This document shows positions 41,401-51,656 of a DNA stretch of 64,000 bases, in pieces. Under the pieces are notes generated by a model that was given only the letters and a program-made list of their open reading frames with translations, made no database searches and was not told the DNA's origin. Location of the stretch: assembly GCA_963669155.1 (NCBI GenBank), contig OZ022596.1, forward strand, positions 1,136,983 through 1,200,982, read 5' to 3'. The stretch's first letter is position 1. Each line of letters opens with the position of its first letter. Origin of the DNA: Arbacia lixula. Its lineage: Eukaryota; Echinodermata; Echinoidea; Arbacioida; Arbaciidae. The position numbers were made by a program, and so were the translations under genes.

Positions 41401-44095
41401 GCGGTCCAGACCCAGGCTACAGATCAAAATGTAAGTTCAATGGAATTCAACGTTAAATACTGTAGATGTTGGCAGCTGCTAAAGGTAAAAAGCACAGAAT
41501 GTTCTCACTGAGGGCTTCGCAGGCCATGAGGAAACATATACTACAGCTCAAAGGAATTGGCATTGGGAAAGGGAAGAAAGGGAAGGAGCCGCAGTTTTAA
41601 ACCAAGGTATATTTTGTCCACTTCAGCATGAAGCATGATGCTTTAGCCTAAAACGTATCATGTTTCATGCTGACCTGGACAAAATATACTGCAGTTTAAA
41701 ACTGCGGCTCCTTCCCTTCCTTCCCTTTCCCTTTCCCTATGCCGATTCCTTTGAGCTGAAGTGTATGTATATCAATCTCTTTCCTCTGTATCTCCTTCCC
41801 TTAACTTTACATTCTCTTCACCAAAAGGTGAGTGACTTACTTGTTCCCGAAGTGGCAGTGCAAAATCCCATGGATGATAGTTTGAACATTTTGTGAAGTT
41901 TACAATAACAACAAAAAAAGATCTGTTATATCATTAAGGTTAGTTTACCAAGAGCAGTTACCCATTACTACCAATTTGTATCAGAAGAAAATCCAGTCAC
42001 GTTTCATATTATTGTGTACATAAAACCATGTAGAATGCTTCAAATATGATTAAATGAAAGTTATGATGAAAAGTGTTGTAATTTTGTTTACATTTCAAAT
42101 AACTACCAATCGGTCTGAGGGGGCAATATCACAAAAAAAATGTGTCTCTTGAGCTTAAAGATTGTCCGTCCATTTTGCAAGCTTAAAATTTGAAATTGTC
42201 TATCACGATCGTAAATTGAAGAAAGTGTGATTCAAGACCATTTCTAAGAATCTAGCATGTTGCAGCTTTCTGTACACGTGTAAAAATTTCAGCCGTTAAA
42301 TTTCAAACTGATTTTTTTCGTACTACGAATAAAGTATTAGTCTTTGTTACAGTATCTACGTGGTTATTATGCGTGTGTGAAATCCTAATTTTATGAGTTA
42401 TAACCAAACTTTGGAGATGATTCCTTCTATAGAACAATCTTTTTCATAATGCGTTTTATAACCAAATAAATAGATTAATCAATAAAGCAGATATTTCAAC
42501 ACAAACTGCAAAGAGCCTGCGGTAAAGACTATTAATCAGACGTTGTTTACGTGCATTATTTGAATTTTACACTACGTATCAGTTTCAAATTATGACTATA
42601 CAGCTTGCTAACACTTCTCTATATGTTTTGCCAATAATTTGATGGTTTTGTGGGGATATGAAAAAGGGACGGGCTGTCTTCAAGTTTCAGGATTTACCTT
42701 TATATACATTGTAGATATCAAATCAAGGAACACAGAAGCATTTCCCTGCATTTTCAAATAAAATGTCAATGAGGAACTTGTACTGTACATATCGCTGTAA
42801 TGTTTTTTTAATATGAGTTTTTACCGATATAGCTGGATTCTGGTCCCCTATGAGGTACGAAGGCAGAAATTGGCTGGAGAGGCTGGACTGAAGACTAGTT
42901 GCTGAAGACTGAGGAGACCCCAGTGTCATTGGCTCACCTCCTGAAAATATTCAAGGACAAGATAAAGATAAAATTCAAAAAAAGCACAAAAAAGGGCCAG
43001 TAGGGCCTGATTCAGTGTTTGCACATTAGTAATTGCAAACCACTCTCCATACGAAATCAGAGAATTTGACGTCGCAAATGCCGTTTCCAACGTCAAATTC
43101 TCCGTTTTCACTGTCATCATTGTCGATATCACTGTGACTTTCATCACTATCACTACCACTGCTCTCTTCTTCCAGAATTTCAAAGTCAAGAACGAGGGTG
43201 ATTTCATTATCTCTAGACATTTTTGGTCACAAATTTTGGCGTTCTCGTATGCAATGTAGCATTCAAAAATAGCCTGCGTAAGTGTGATCGACTCTACGGA
43301 TTTACATCACCTCTGCTCTACATAAAGTACAGTAATGTTTTCAATTTCTGAACTCAGATGATTTTGGTGGCAAGTCAAAAATGTCCACGGAGGTAGGGAT
43401 GGTGTGAAAAATGAACACACATGGTAAAATGTTTAATTGATGAAATATAGACAGAGGAGTAACATATCACATAACAATGATCACATGACATGGCAGTTCC
43501 TTTTTTTTTTTTTTTTTTTAGGAGGGGGCACGTTAGTTTTGTCTTTTTTTTTTGGGGGGGGGGGGGGAGTTGTCGCCGATGGGGGGGAGGGAGGCAGCTA
43601 GGTTATAGGTGTTTTAGATGGGGAAGCACTGGCTAACATCGGAATTGGTAATTTTTGTGTCTTTTACTGTGTGACGTGACTGTAATTATGCCGAGTATTG
43701 CACATTAAAAGAACCTGTTATACTACTAGGGAAGGTTCACCTCATAGAGAGGATACTGTTATCGAAAAGATACGGATCAAATACCCTGTGTCGAGACACA
43801 GATCACATATCAAAAGTGCTGCAGACAGTACTGCGGAGAATACTCCGAATAGATTGACACCGGGCATTCATCAGAACTTTCACGGGGAGCTTCCCCGTGC
43901 ACTGCATGCACAGCTTCGTTCACAGAATCTATCCGGTGGCAGCACTTGCTTCCCACGCAACGACATCGACTGACAAGCATGATAACCCGTTTAATGAACT
44001 TGCATTCATTTTGACTCATTCTAAACGGAGCAATACATTCCGATGATATTGATGATGCATGAAATATAGTGAAACTCACCCTGTGAATCCATCAT
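29178..44095 (-). CDS. NUP35: NUP35 (Nup53/Nup35) nucleoporin, 11 exons
   Basis: Eleven GT/AG-bounded exons give 1083 nt, 360 residues plus TGA. Nup35 is a linker nucleoporin of the inner ring of the nuclear pore; its unusual RRM mediates homodimerisation and its C-terminal amphipathic helix binds the nuclear membrane. Here the N-terminus has [10 protein letters not shown] and FLPSYLIGD, the middle has [16 protein letters not shown] and VDPFYTQG, the RRM spans about residues 196-272 ([49 protein letters not shown]), followed by RPLTAAYKA and a terminal [10 protein letters not shown]. All match the known vertebrate protein closely in order. It is about 35 residues longer than human NUP35, mostly through low-complexity Ser/Pro linkers. 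The gene diverges from gene C. Confidence 0.96.
29721..30228. mobile_element. MITE family B with nested insertion
   Basis: GACAGGGTGTCCCATTTGCAAAAGTCATGAAAT at the left and ACCTGCAAAAGGGACACCCTGTC at the right. A second inverted-repeat element (GGGGCCATATTCAGGAAACC ... GGTTTCATGAAAATGGCCC, 29823-29932) is nested in it. Confidence 0.75.
30229..30737. mobile_element. MITE family C, full copy
   Basis: AAAGGGATAGTTCACCCTGAAATTATTTTGGTTT is mirrored by AAATCAAAATAATTTCAGGGTGAACTTCCCCTTT. The arms (GGTTTGACGAAAATCTGTCAAAGG, GCGAGGTGCTCTCCCATATG) are nearly perfect over 170 bp. It ends about 17 nt from the NUP35 exon 10 donor. Confidence 0.85.
30754..30942 (-). CDS. NUP35: NUP35 exon 10
   Basis: The 189-nt exon is phase 0 to 0 (acceptor TGTGTAG, donor GTAGGC). 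It encodes [19 protein letters not shown] and [19 protein letters not shown], aligning with the RPLATAYKAS region of Nup35. A MITE ends about 17 nt beyond its donor. Confidence 0.93.
31624..31752 (-). CDS. NUP35: NUP35 exon 9
   Basis: The 129-nt exon is phase 0 to 0 (acceptor GATCAG, donor GTCAGT). It encodes [35 protein letters not shown] and TPCIDK, the core of the Nup35 RRM. Its acceptor and first 28 nt recur three more times upstream inside a (TAGA)n array. Confidence 0.96.
31799..32545. repeat. (TAGA)n array with embedded exon-9 fragments
   Basis: Long TAGA/GATA runs, some TATAAAGA variants and GGAT at 32297, are interrupted by three copies of a 74-bp unit (31887-31960, 32057-32131, 32227-32300) derived from the start of NUP35 exon 9 and its acceptor. 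The copies recur at 170 bp. Confidence 0.95.
32640..32735. repeat. (ATTC)n tract
   Basis: ATTCATTC units flanking the TAGA array, with adjoining GATT and GACT runs from about 32598. Confidence 0.85.
33051..33417. mobile_element. MITE family H, copy 2
   Basis: AAGGGCATATACTGTACTGGGAAGGCAAAAAAGCCTTCAAAA is mirrored at the right end, GCCTTCCCAGTACAGTATATGCCCTT. Confidence 0.8.
33532..33601 (-). CDS. NUP35: NUP35 exon 8
   Basis: The 70-nt exon is phase 2 to 0 (acceptor TTTTAG, donor GTGAGT). It encodes [20 protein letters not shown] then RHV, the RRM helix 1 and beta-2 region, almost identical in pattern to vertebrate Nup35. Confidence 0.95.
33690..34165 (+). mobile_element. LINE 3' fragment (RT C-terminal region and tail)
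   Basis: An open frame contains [28 protein letters not shown], then [14 protein letters not shown] and a TAA at 34041. This 'LgWe.L..RR...rl...yKi..gl ... pRT...WN.LP' pattern is the standard C-terminal end of CR1/L2/Jockey-type reverse transcriptases. It ends in a (GCAGAA)n run at 34140-34163, as LINE tails often do. The copy is 5'-truncated and lies in the NUP35 intron between exons 8 and 7, opposite in strand to the host gene. Confidence 0.82.
34364..34600. mobile_element. MITE family D, copy with internal duplication
   Basis: GGGTGGTGTTTCACCAAGCTGTTCGTAAGTTACGAA is mirrored by the right end. A 58-bp inner block (CAGATTCTCAATGAACAAAGTGTGG...) is repeated in tandem. Confidence 0.8.
34606..34917. 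mobile_element. MITE family D, second copy
   Basis: GAGGTGTTTCACCAAGATGTGCGTAAG ... CATCTTGGTGAAACATCTTA, adjacent to the previous copy. Confidence 0.7.
35105..35158 (-). CDS. NUP35: NUP35 exon 7
   Basis: The 54-nt exon is phase 2 to 2 (acceptor TTATAG, donor GTAAGG). It encodes [18 protein letters not shown], the entry to the Nup35 RRM (strand beta-1). Confidence 0.95.
35470..36858. mobile_element. hAT-like non-autonomous DNA transposon
   Basis: Termini CAGGGCTCTACAaa and the complementary ttTGTAGAGCCCTG, with long subterminal GCCCGGGCAAGTG/CTTGCCCG repeats, bound 1389 bp. TAACG occurs directly on both sides (35465-35469, 36859-36863), a 5-bp target duplication. A CAGGG start is typical of hAT. 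No transposase is evident. It lies in the NUP35 intron between exons 7 and 6. Confidence 0.7.
37396..37513 (-). CDS. NUP35: NUP35 exon 6
   Basis: The 118-nt exon is phase 1 to 2 (acceptor TTTTTCAG, donor GTGAGA). It encodes [12 protein letters not shown] and [12 protein letters not shown]; the DPFYTQG motif is nearly invariant in Nup35. Confidence 0.94.
38189..38246 (-). CDS. NUP35: NUP35 exon 5
   Basis: The 58-nt exon is phase 0 to 1 (acceptor CTCACAG, donor GTATGT). It encodes [19 protein letters not shown], a disordered Thr/Pro linker. It is accepted because it restores the phase between exons 4 and 6. Confidence 0.85.
38598..38760. mobile_element. MITE family A, copy 6
   Basis: TCCTGTTGCATAAAACTTACCATTGACGGTAACTTT ... 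ATGGTAAGTTTTATGCAACAGGGCCC. Confidence 0.8.
39301..39427 (-). CDS. NUP35: NUP35 exon 4
   Basis: The 127-nt exon is phase 2 to 0 (acceptor CTACAG, donor GTATTT). It encodes [20 protein letters not shown] and VFDTPERRQ, aligning with the conserved KDKxGAPPVxxxYD segment of Nup35. Confidence 0.92.
39489..39610. mobile_element. MITE family A, diverged copy 7
   Basis: GGGCCATGTTGCATACAATAGG ... ATTAATGGTAACTACCATGCAACAGG; the middle is replaced. Confidence 0.6.
39643..39997. mobile_element. MITE family F, copy 2, with inserted DNA
   Basis: Left arm CTCCAGCTCAAAGAAATTGGCATAGGGAAAGGG and inner hairpin as at 11353; the right arm is interrupted by about 150 bp before TTTAAAACTGTGAGCTGTAGTG. Confidence 0.7.
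40302..41213. mobile_element. MITE family D with nested family E and a CGCGTTT-rich element
   Basis: Outer ends TGTTTCACCAAGCTGTTTGTA and CATCTTGGTGAAACAC. Nested inside are a family E copy (about 40331-40582) and an inverted-repeat element rich in AAACGCGTTT (about 40841-41190). Confidence 0.65.
41289..41416 (-). CDS. NUP35: NUP35 exon 3
   Basis: The 128-nt exon is phase 0 to 2 (acceptor CTGTAG, donor GTAAGC). It encodes a Ser/Pro/Arg-rich disordered linker containing [17 protein letters not shown]. It was assigned by phase and by the partial match to the RSPLL region of Nup35. Confidence 0.85.
41540..41762. mobile_element. MITE family F, copy 3
   Basis: CTACAGCTCAAAGGAATTGGCATTGGGAAAGG is mirrored by CCTATGCCGATTCCTTTGAGCTGAAG; arms are about 110 bp and near-complementary. 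Confidence 0.85.
42156..42680. mobile_element. MITE family G, inverted copy
   Basis: AAAGATTGTCCGTCCATTTTGCAAGCTTAAAATTTGAAATTGTCTATCACGATCG is the reverse complement of the right side of 10014-10530; ends AAAAAGGGACGGGCTGTCTT. Confidence 0.8.
42825..42940 (-). CDS. NUP35: NUP35 exon 2
   Basis: The 116-nt exon is phase 1 to 0 (acceptor TTTTCAG, donor GTAAAA). It encodes [13 protein letters not shown] and [18 protein letters not shown], matching the conserved Nup35 N-terminal motif (EPMxLGSP ... FLPxxLxGD). Confidence 0.92.
44080..44095 (-). CDS. NUP35: NUP35 exon 1 (coding part)
   Basis: Sixteen nt encode MMDSQ plus one base before donor GTGAGT. The start is inferred: this short exon has the right phase to join exon 2 (G|GA), and no better ATG lies in frame just upstream. 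The 5' UTR and promoter probably lie in 44096-44400. Confidence 0.75.
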
Positions 44096-46212
44096 GATGT
44101 TAATTTTAAAGCAAACCTTGGTCGAGTTTAGCGCGAATTCTTCGAACACGAGAGCCAATTTGAAAACGTATGTTGATGACGACGGAGATGGCGCTATAAT
44201 CTTCGCCCTTTGATCGACGGCCCGACACGACGCAATCGCACAGTAAAAAAAATGTTTTTACATGCATTATTTCTTTTCGAAAAGTCTTCATCCTTGTCAT
44301 CTTATTGAACCCCCCCCCCCTCCCCCCATCTTCCTCTGAATCAGTCAATCAATCACAGTCATGTCTGATCACCATCTTGCTCTTTCACATTTACCTCACA
44401 CTAGTGCGCTTCCCCCTTTTCATGTAACTTAATCATCATTAATTTTTATTTCTCAATCAACTATAAAAATTATACGAAAATATCTTATTTTCGAGGCTTT
44501 CATTTCCATGATGAATTCAAAATTGCTCCAACGAAAAATAAGTTACATTTCCATTGTAAGAAATGGTCTACAGGTATCAAGTTTTATTTTGTCTTCAACA
44601 GTATTGATACATTAATTTTTCGTAATGTAATGATGCCCCTGGAAAAAATATATGTACAGTATGTCTGTATAATTGCAGATGTTTGTTTTAGAGTTTTGAG
44701 ATATTACTAGATAGATCTAATGCGGTTTTCCTGTTAACTTAATTACAATGAAACAGAATAAAATCGACCAACTCAAATATCATCATTTTATTTTCCTTCC
44801 TTCGCTCTTTTGTCCCCTTTCTCGTTCACCCTCCTTATCTTCTTCGTCGTCATGGTGATATAAGCACCAATCATTTCACGATCCATTAGTCATCATCAAT
44901 ATAAGAAATATGAAATTCAGCTATTTTAGGCATTTATATATTATATTTCACTTATTGTAAAACTGTGTGCATTAGGCTCGAATCGATTTTTTTATCACTC
45001 AATATACCTTTTCAATCAAACCATGCAAATCGCCAACATCGCTATCTCATCGTTATCACCAACATCATCATCATCATCGTCGTCGTCGTCGTCGTCAACA
45101 TGCATCAACAACGTTTACAAACATATTACCATCACCATAATGATACATTTTCCTTTATTTCATTCATTATTGTCAAAGTGTGTCATTCTGTGTGGTTTTT
45201 TTTTTTCATGTAGGACCAGCATAGGCATATTCCAGTAAAGAATAAATCACCATTGATATATTCTTAAGGCTGATTATTTTTCATCAAAAAGTTCACTTTG
45301 AAAATAATGATGGGGCCGGGGGGGGGGGGGGGAAGGGTGGATTTGAGACACAAAGTGTTTGGGGCTCCGTGATAAACTGTGCAGATGATTTTTCTTTGCT
45401 TATGTACTGGCGTTATTATGGTTTATCTTGCAGCGTGTAATAGTTTAGTTCTATGGAAAAGAGAAGAAAATATTATTTTCACTCCTTACATTATCGCCTT
45501 CCCATATTAATAGATATCAGGCGCCTCCAGTTGAACAGAAAGCTCTATGAAATATGGCTAATATCGACAGAACGAGAAAAGAAATAAAGATGGAAATTAG
45601 CTAGGAGAGAAAGTATAGAGAGAGAGGGGGGTGTGGTGGGGGCCTAGTGAGAGGAGGGAGGCCAGGGGAAGAGCGAGAAAGAGAGCGAGAGGGGGAGAGG
45701 GAGGGCGAAAGAATAAGGGAGAGATAAAGCGGGAGGGGTTGGGCGAAAGGGTGGGGGTGGGGGGCGCTCGATCGGATGTGGCTAGGCGTGTGGGAGACAA
45801 AGTTTACAGGTTATTTTCTTTTAGTATAACCGCGTTGCTCATAGTTCATTTACTGTTGATATTTGGGGCTAAAAGAGAACGAAGGACGCTTTAAGTTTTA
45901 ATTTTGGTTTATACTTCTTTAATGATTTATAATGAACTTGTTCCCTTTCCAACACCTAATCAAGCCTCTATGCTCCTAATTAAATGAATACGCGCTTGCG
46001 TAATAGAGCGCGCATTTCCAATTGGTTGATGCGCAAACGGCTTTCTTTTTTGAGTTTGATCTGCAACGCATTTTTTTTCAACTGCACAAAACGTCTCAAG
46101 AGAAAGCAGCAAGTATGAAGTTGTGAAGAAAGGTCTCTCTTTTTTTGCTCATCTTCTCAATTTGAGAGTAAAATGTGCGTATTTTGCGGTGGCTTTATTA
46201 CAACATCATAAA
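44096..46212. other. Intergenic region between divergent NUP35 and gene C
   Basis: This region probably holds both promoters. On the gene C side a CCAATTGG motif lies near 46018, about 195 nt before the ATG, next to a CG-rich GAGCGCGC. A G-run (45317-45332), a purine-rich strand-biased block (45600-45770), a short (ATC/GTC)n stretch (45065-45100) and a C-run near 44310 are the other landmarks. No coding exon was found. Confidence 0.45.
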
Positions 46213-46407
46213 ATGGAGGACGATTTGATAAAGGATAAGCAGGGAAACGATTTTAAGAACGCCAGTGTTGACAAGTGGAGGAGAGAAGTCAACGGTTCTA
46301 CTTCACCCAAGAAGAAGACCAAGGAGAAGAGAAAGTCACCACCACCTAACGTTGGTTCGTCAATAAAGTCTTCATCGTGTCATACACAGTCGTCATCGTT
46401 GAAATCG
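46213..46407 (+). CDS. Gene C exon 1
   Basis: The ATG at 46213 (context ATAAAATGG) opens [42 protein letters not shown]. The exon ends TCG before a strong GTAAGT donor, phase 0. The frame is open upstream to 46123 but without an ATG, so this ATG is preferred. Confidence 0.8.
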
Positions 46408-48548
46408 GTAAGTGAAGGAAGCCCAAGATAATTATGATCATTATAATAACGCTGATTATCATGTCGACAATTTTGAGGTGATGGTGGTCGGGGATGTGTT
46501 AAAAGAGGCGGGTTGATTATTATGGTTACTTTGAAATGATAAAAATTTTGATGTTGATGATGATGATGATGATGATGACGAAAATAATTATATTGATGGT
46601 AATGATGACGATGTTGGAGATAACAATGATAAAAAAATACTTAAATGGTGTTGTTGAGGTCCTAACGAGTTTGGATGAGTGGGGGATCATAAATCTATTA
46701 GCGGTGGTGTTCATAAGCATGATGGTGCATGATTATGGTTATGATGACGGTGATATTGGTTTTACCTTTGATGATCGGGATCGATGGCGATGACGATGAT
46801 AATGATGATGATAATGATATATGATACTGATAACGATGATGGTGAGGATGATGATAGTTCTAATGATGATACCAATGATACGGATGTTGATGATGATGAT
46901 GATGATGATGACGATGAGCCTTCTGAACCCACATGTAGAGCCGAACAGGTAATCATTCAGCATTACATGCTATTACACAGTGCTGCAAATGCTCCTTTCG
47001 AAATAATGTTACGATGTTTTAAAAATGCTCTGCCTAGATAACTTCAATTCGTTGCTGTAATTGAAATAATGATTCATTACACGATTTGTTGATGTTGATT
47101 TTCATAATCATACTTATGTATACATAAGTATACATGTATACATGTATTCTGAAGATTATGATGGATCTACACGCTATTCAGAACTGCACGGGGATAGGTA
47201 CATACTTTAAACAAATATAGGACTCGTGAAGGGCGTTTCCTACCTGCTTCACCCGTCAAGATTACAATTTTGATATGGACACTAGAGTGAGTGAGAGAGA
47301 GAGAGAGAGAGTGAGAGAGAGGGGGGGAGAGGGGGAGGGGAGAGGGGGGGAGGAGGGAGCAAAACGTGTAGAGAGAGAACAAGTTGAATAAAACGTAAGC
47401 GAGGAAAGATAGAAATGAAGAGACAATGAATATCAACTAGTACAATTTGACAATGACAATTTATGACAATTTATTGGTCCCATGTCACCTTGTTAGGTAT
47501 TGGGGATAATCATGTCCTTTTTACAATGATATTGATCTGTATTATTTACAATATTTACAAAATATATATACAGAAAATAAATCATGATATCAATTCATAC
47601 ATACGCTTGCACAGAGTGATAAACAAGAAAGTGATTGTAAGCTTAAATCGCAATAAAGAATCATATCGAGTATGAAGAAACAAACTAACTTTTACAAGAA
47701 AAAGAATGTAAGAAAAAGAGAAGAGAAGAAAAAAAAATAGAAAAAGAAGATACACCTGTATAAACATCTAAAAATATCGGCACAATTAACATTGATTAAG
47801 TAAAGTTATTTGCGACTTTAAAAGACATTTTTGAATATGAGTCAAAAAGAAAACAATGATATCAACAACAACACACAGATTTAGGCGCACTTTACAATCC
47901 GAAGAATTAAAAAGCTGCTCCATTTTGTATGTATTTGTTTTTTTTTTATACAATATCTGCTAAGTAATGACTTTCTTTCGCCTGCAAACAGGGAGCATTC
48001 AAATAGATAATGAAATTCGTCCCCTAATGATTGAAGAGTGCAAAGTTTACATAACATCATATTCCTTAGAGTATTGGAATATCTCCCAGAGACAATCGGT
48101 AAGTGGTGATTGGAACATCTGAAAAGAGAAAAAATGAGCGAGCGAGCGCACGCGCGCGAGAGAGAGAGATTGGGGGAGGGGGGGGGGGGGGAGAAGGGAC
48201 ATCAAAGAAAATGAAGGAAAGAGAATCACAGGCATGTAGAACGTTACCGTCGAAGCTCATCTCCCACCGACCCCACATGTAAAAACCTTTATGCATGTCT
48301 ACAAGATAAGACATTAGGAGAAAGTCCCCCCACCCCCATCCCCAATTCAGGAGACATACCCTTCCTGGTACTTTTGGCATATTTATTTATCTCAAAGAGT
48401 AGACCCTCCTTTTATTAGATATTATTCATCATAATATTTATATTGGTTTTAACTATACAGTATGAATGGCGATGACGATAATGATGATGATGATGATGAT
48501 AATACTGATTACTGATAACGGGGGGAAGATGGTGATGATACTGATAAC

Positions 48549-48581
<33 letters not shown>

Positions 48582-48865
48582 ACTGGCAATGATGAAGGTG
48601 ATGATACTATTAACGATGATGATAATGATGATGATGATACCGATGATACTTATGATGATAATGGTGATGATAAAGATAAGCCCTGTGAACCTAGAACCGT
48701 ACAGGGCATCATTCCGCATCACATTCTCTAAAGAGTGACACCAAGATTCCTTTCAGATAATGTAATTTTGATGTTTTTACAATTCTGCCTAGATAATTCC
48801 AATTCGTCGCTGTTATTGAGATTGTGAAAGAAAGAGAATGTAAGAGAAAGACTGAGATAGGGAGA

Positions 48866-48910
<45 letters not shown>

Positions 48911-49065
48911 TCGCTTGAATGAGAGGGATATATAGAGATTGAGGCAAGTTACTGTTTTTGATGATGGCACTTGATTATCTGTGCGTGGAAAGAGGGAGAG
49001 ACAGAGAGACAGAGAGAGAGAGGGGGGGGGGGGAGAGGGAGAGTAAGAGAGAGAGAATGAAAGAG

Positions 49066-49109
<44 letters not shown>

Positions 49110-51211
49110 TTATGTTCTTATGTTATGAGTTCTTGTGTGGACAACATAATAATGAGATAATCTGCACAGAGATCTTAAGTAGTGTCTGGTTTAATAAACG
49201 CCATGTTTGAACTCTGTCGCGCATGCGTACAAGGTGCCTTGAAGCTACAGCCTGTAGTCTTCATTCAATACTTAACATTCCTCCCCCTTTAATTGGGAGC
49301 ACGCTCTGCTAAATTATACTGCTCTAAAATTAGCCATTTACACTACCAAAGTAATGCATGTTAAAACAAGAACACTGCATGCAAATTACAATTATCCTTA
49401 TGTAGCTATTGTAATAGGCAAAACCTTACATAACAATTTATTTGGTTAAATCATCAAAACCATTTTAACCTTGTGGCTATTTACAAATAACTTCTCATTT
49501 TGTTACACCGGTAAACTATCAATTGGCTGGAGTTTACATATTCTGTTTTCTCATATGGCTGTAATTGTAATGTTATCCTCTAACACAACTATTCTGTAAC
49601 CACTTTAAATTCAATTGCAAGCTTCACACTTATATTGAAGTTTCAAGCTGAGCAATTCTTACAAAACCTTAATTCAGCTGTAGCAAATTAAACCGTTAAT
49701 ATGCACTTTATCATGCTATAAAATGAATTTGCCTAATTATTGTACCTTCATCAAATGAGTATACACTTCTTCAATTAATAGTGATCACAACTCATATAAT
49801 GTGGCTGTAATTCTATACCTTGACTGACAATTGTAACCAATCTCAGACTTATGTATAATTCAGTGCAACAGTTGTTTCCTATTCATTTAACTCTAATAAA
49901 CAAGCTTCAACAATATAACACTTTGTGAATGTGTCATTCTTAGTGTCCTTCTCAACCGATTAAACTGTATTTCTATCTGCCTGTGTAAAACTTAATCCTA
50001 TTTTCTATCTTCCACTCAATTGTAAGTTTTACTTAAAGACACTTGTCTAATCTGTTAAATGCATACCTAATGTATTTCCTTCTTTCTTCTTTTTTTTTTT
50101 TTTTTTTTAAACTAAATACATGTATACCAATGAACATGAATTACTATTCAGTCATGTAGTAATTCACTTACAACTCATAATTGTTAATCTTAATTCAGTT
50201 ACCATTGTATACTTGTAACACTGCTTACGTAATCACTTTTTTCTTTAAACCATACAGCCTTTAACTTGGCTGTGTATCCAATATAACACTATCAACCAAT
50301 TATGACTTTTGCCTAAAATCTCATGTTTTCCTATATAACTATCAATAGGTAGTTGTTTATGTGTTTGCATTTTAATGATACACAATGAAATCCTTGAACT
50401 TTGAGGGTGTCAGCGAAGCGTCCTTAAACTTAGGCCCCGTTTAGGCTGGTCTAGACTTGGCTTAGTCTAGAAACTATGCATCGATTACCATCGATATGTC
50501 AGTGGGAGGCTACAGCAAAGCGTTCATATTAAAACGAGCCTCTCTCACTTCACAAGTATGATAATTAGCCCTTTTCTTTTACAGCAAAGCGTCTTTTTTT
50601 TGAATTTGAGTGACTTTAACTGGCGTTATTCACTTACTCATGCACGTACGGCATAGCGTCCATTTCGTAAACGTGCGAACTATCGATGCAATGGCTGAGG
50701 CTTGGTTCTGGCACTGTGCTGTTTATACCAGATCTCCGTGACTGGGCTTGCGGCTGCGAGTGCTCCATCCACAGTGGACGTGCGTAATACTGCTGGCTTG
50801 CAGTGTGTTTACCATTGCATTGCGTTCTCTGTGCGGGCTGTGGTGTTGACCGTGTGTGCTAAGCTATGGCTGCTCAGCGGCTGATGATCCAATGTCCGCG
50901 GTCAACTTCCAAAGTTGTCCGAAGTGCAGTTTAGTCACTGGACAGAAATTCCTAATTAATCTCATTTTGATGTATCCCATCCTCGTCGCCAAAATGTTAT
51001 GTTCTTATGTTATGAGTTCTTGTGTGGACAACATAATAATGAGATAATCTGCACAGAGATCTTAAGTAGTGTCTGGTTTAATAAACGCCATGTTTGAACT
51101 CTGTCGCGCATGCGTACAAGGTGCCTTGAAGCTACAGCCTGTAGTCTTCATTCAATACTTAACAGAGAGAGTAGGAGAGAAAGAGAGAGAGTAGGAGACA
51201 GAGAGAAAGAA

Positions 51212-51246
<35 letters not shown>

Positions 51247-51331
51247 GAAAGACACGTTACTCTGTTGATGATAGTTCTTGGTTATCTGTGCGTATGTGTG
51301 TGTTGTCAGAGAGACGGGGAGAGAGAAAGAA

Positions 51332-51370
<39 letters not shown>

Positions 51371-51551
51371 CGTTACTTTGTTGATGATGGATTTTGATTA
51401 TCTGTGTGTGTGTGTGTGTGTGTGTTGTCAGAGAGACGGGGAGAAAGAGAAAGAAAGAAAGAGACAAACAGAGAAAGACATGTTACTTGATTAATAATGG
51501 TTCTTGATTATCTGTGCGTTTGTATTGTCAGAAAGACGGAGAGAGAGAGAA

Positions 51552-51587
<36 letters not shown>

Positions 51588-51612
51588 TGGGAGAGAGAGA
51601 GAGAGAGAGAGA

Positions 51613-51656
<44 letters not shown>

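Larger units (their letters stand above)
49108..51164 (-). mobile_element. Short non-autonomous LTR retrotransposon (TRIM/LARD-like)
   Basis: Two 170-bp direct repeats (49108-49277 and 50995-51164), identical as read, begin TG and end CA and flank 1717 bp of internal DNA. In minus orientation the 5' LTR is the right one; a primer-binding-site-like TGGCGACGAGGATGGG follows it, and a purine-rich AAAGGGGGAGGAATG precedes the other LTR. A GAGAG direct repeat flanks both ends, but it lies in a GA microsatellite. No gag-pol reading frame is visible inside, so it would depend on a related element. Identical LTRs imply very recent insertion. It looks structurally whole. The Ty3/gypsy-like affinity is inferred from the primer-site sequence only. 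Confidence 0.85.

Noticed and set aside
43698-43973. 91-codon plus-strand frame near NUP35 exon 1
   Set aside because: No domain, no splice partner; low-complexity neighbourhood.
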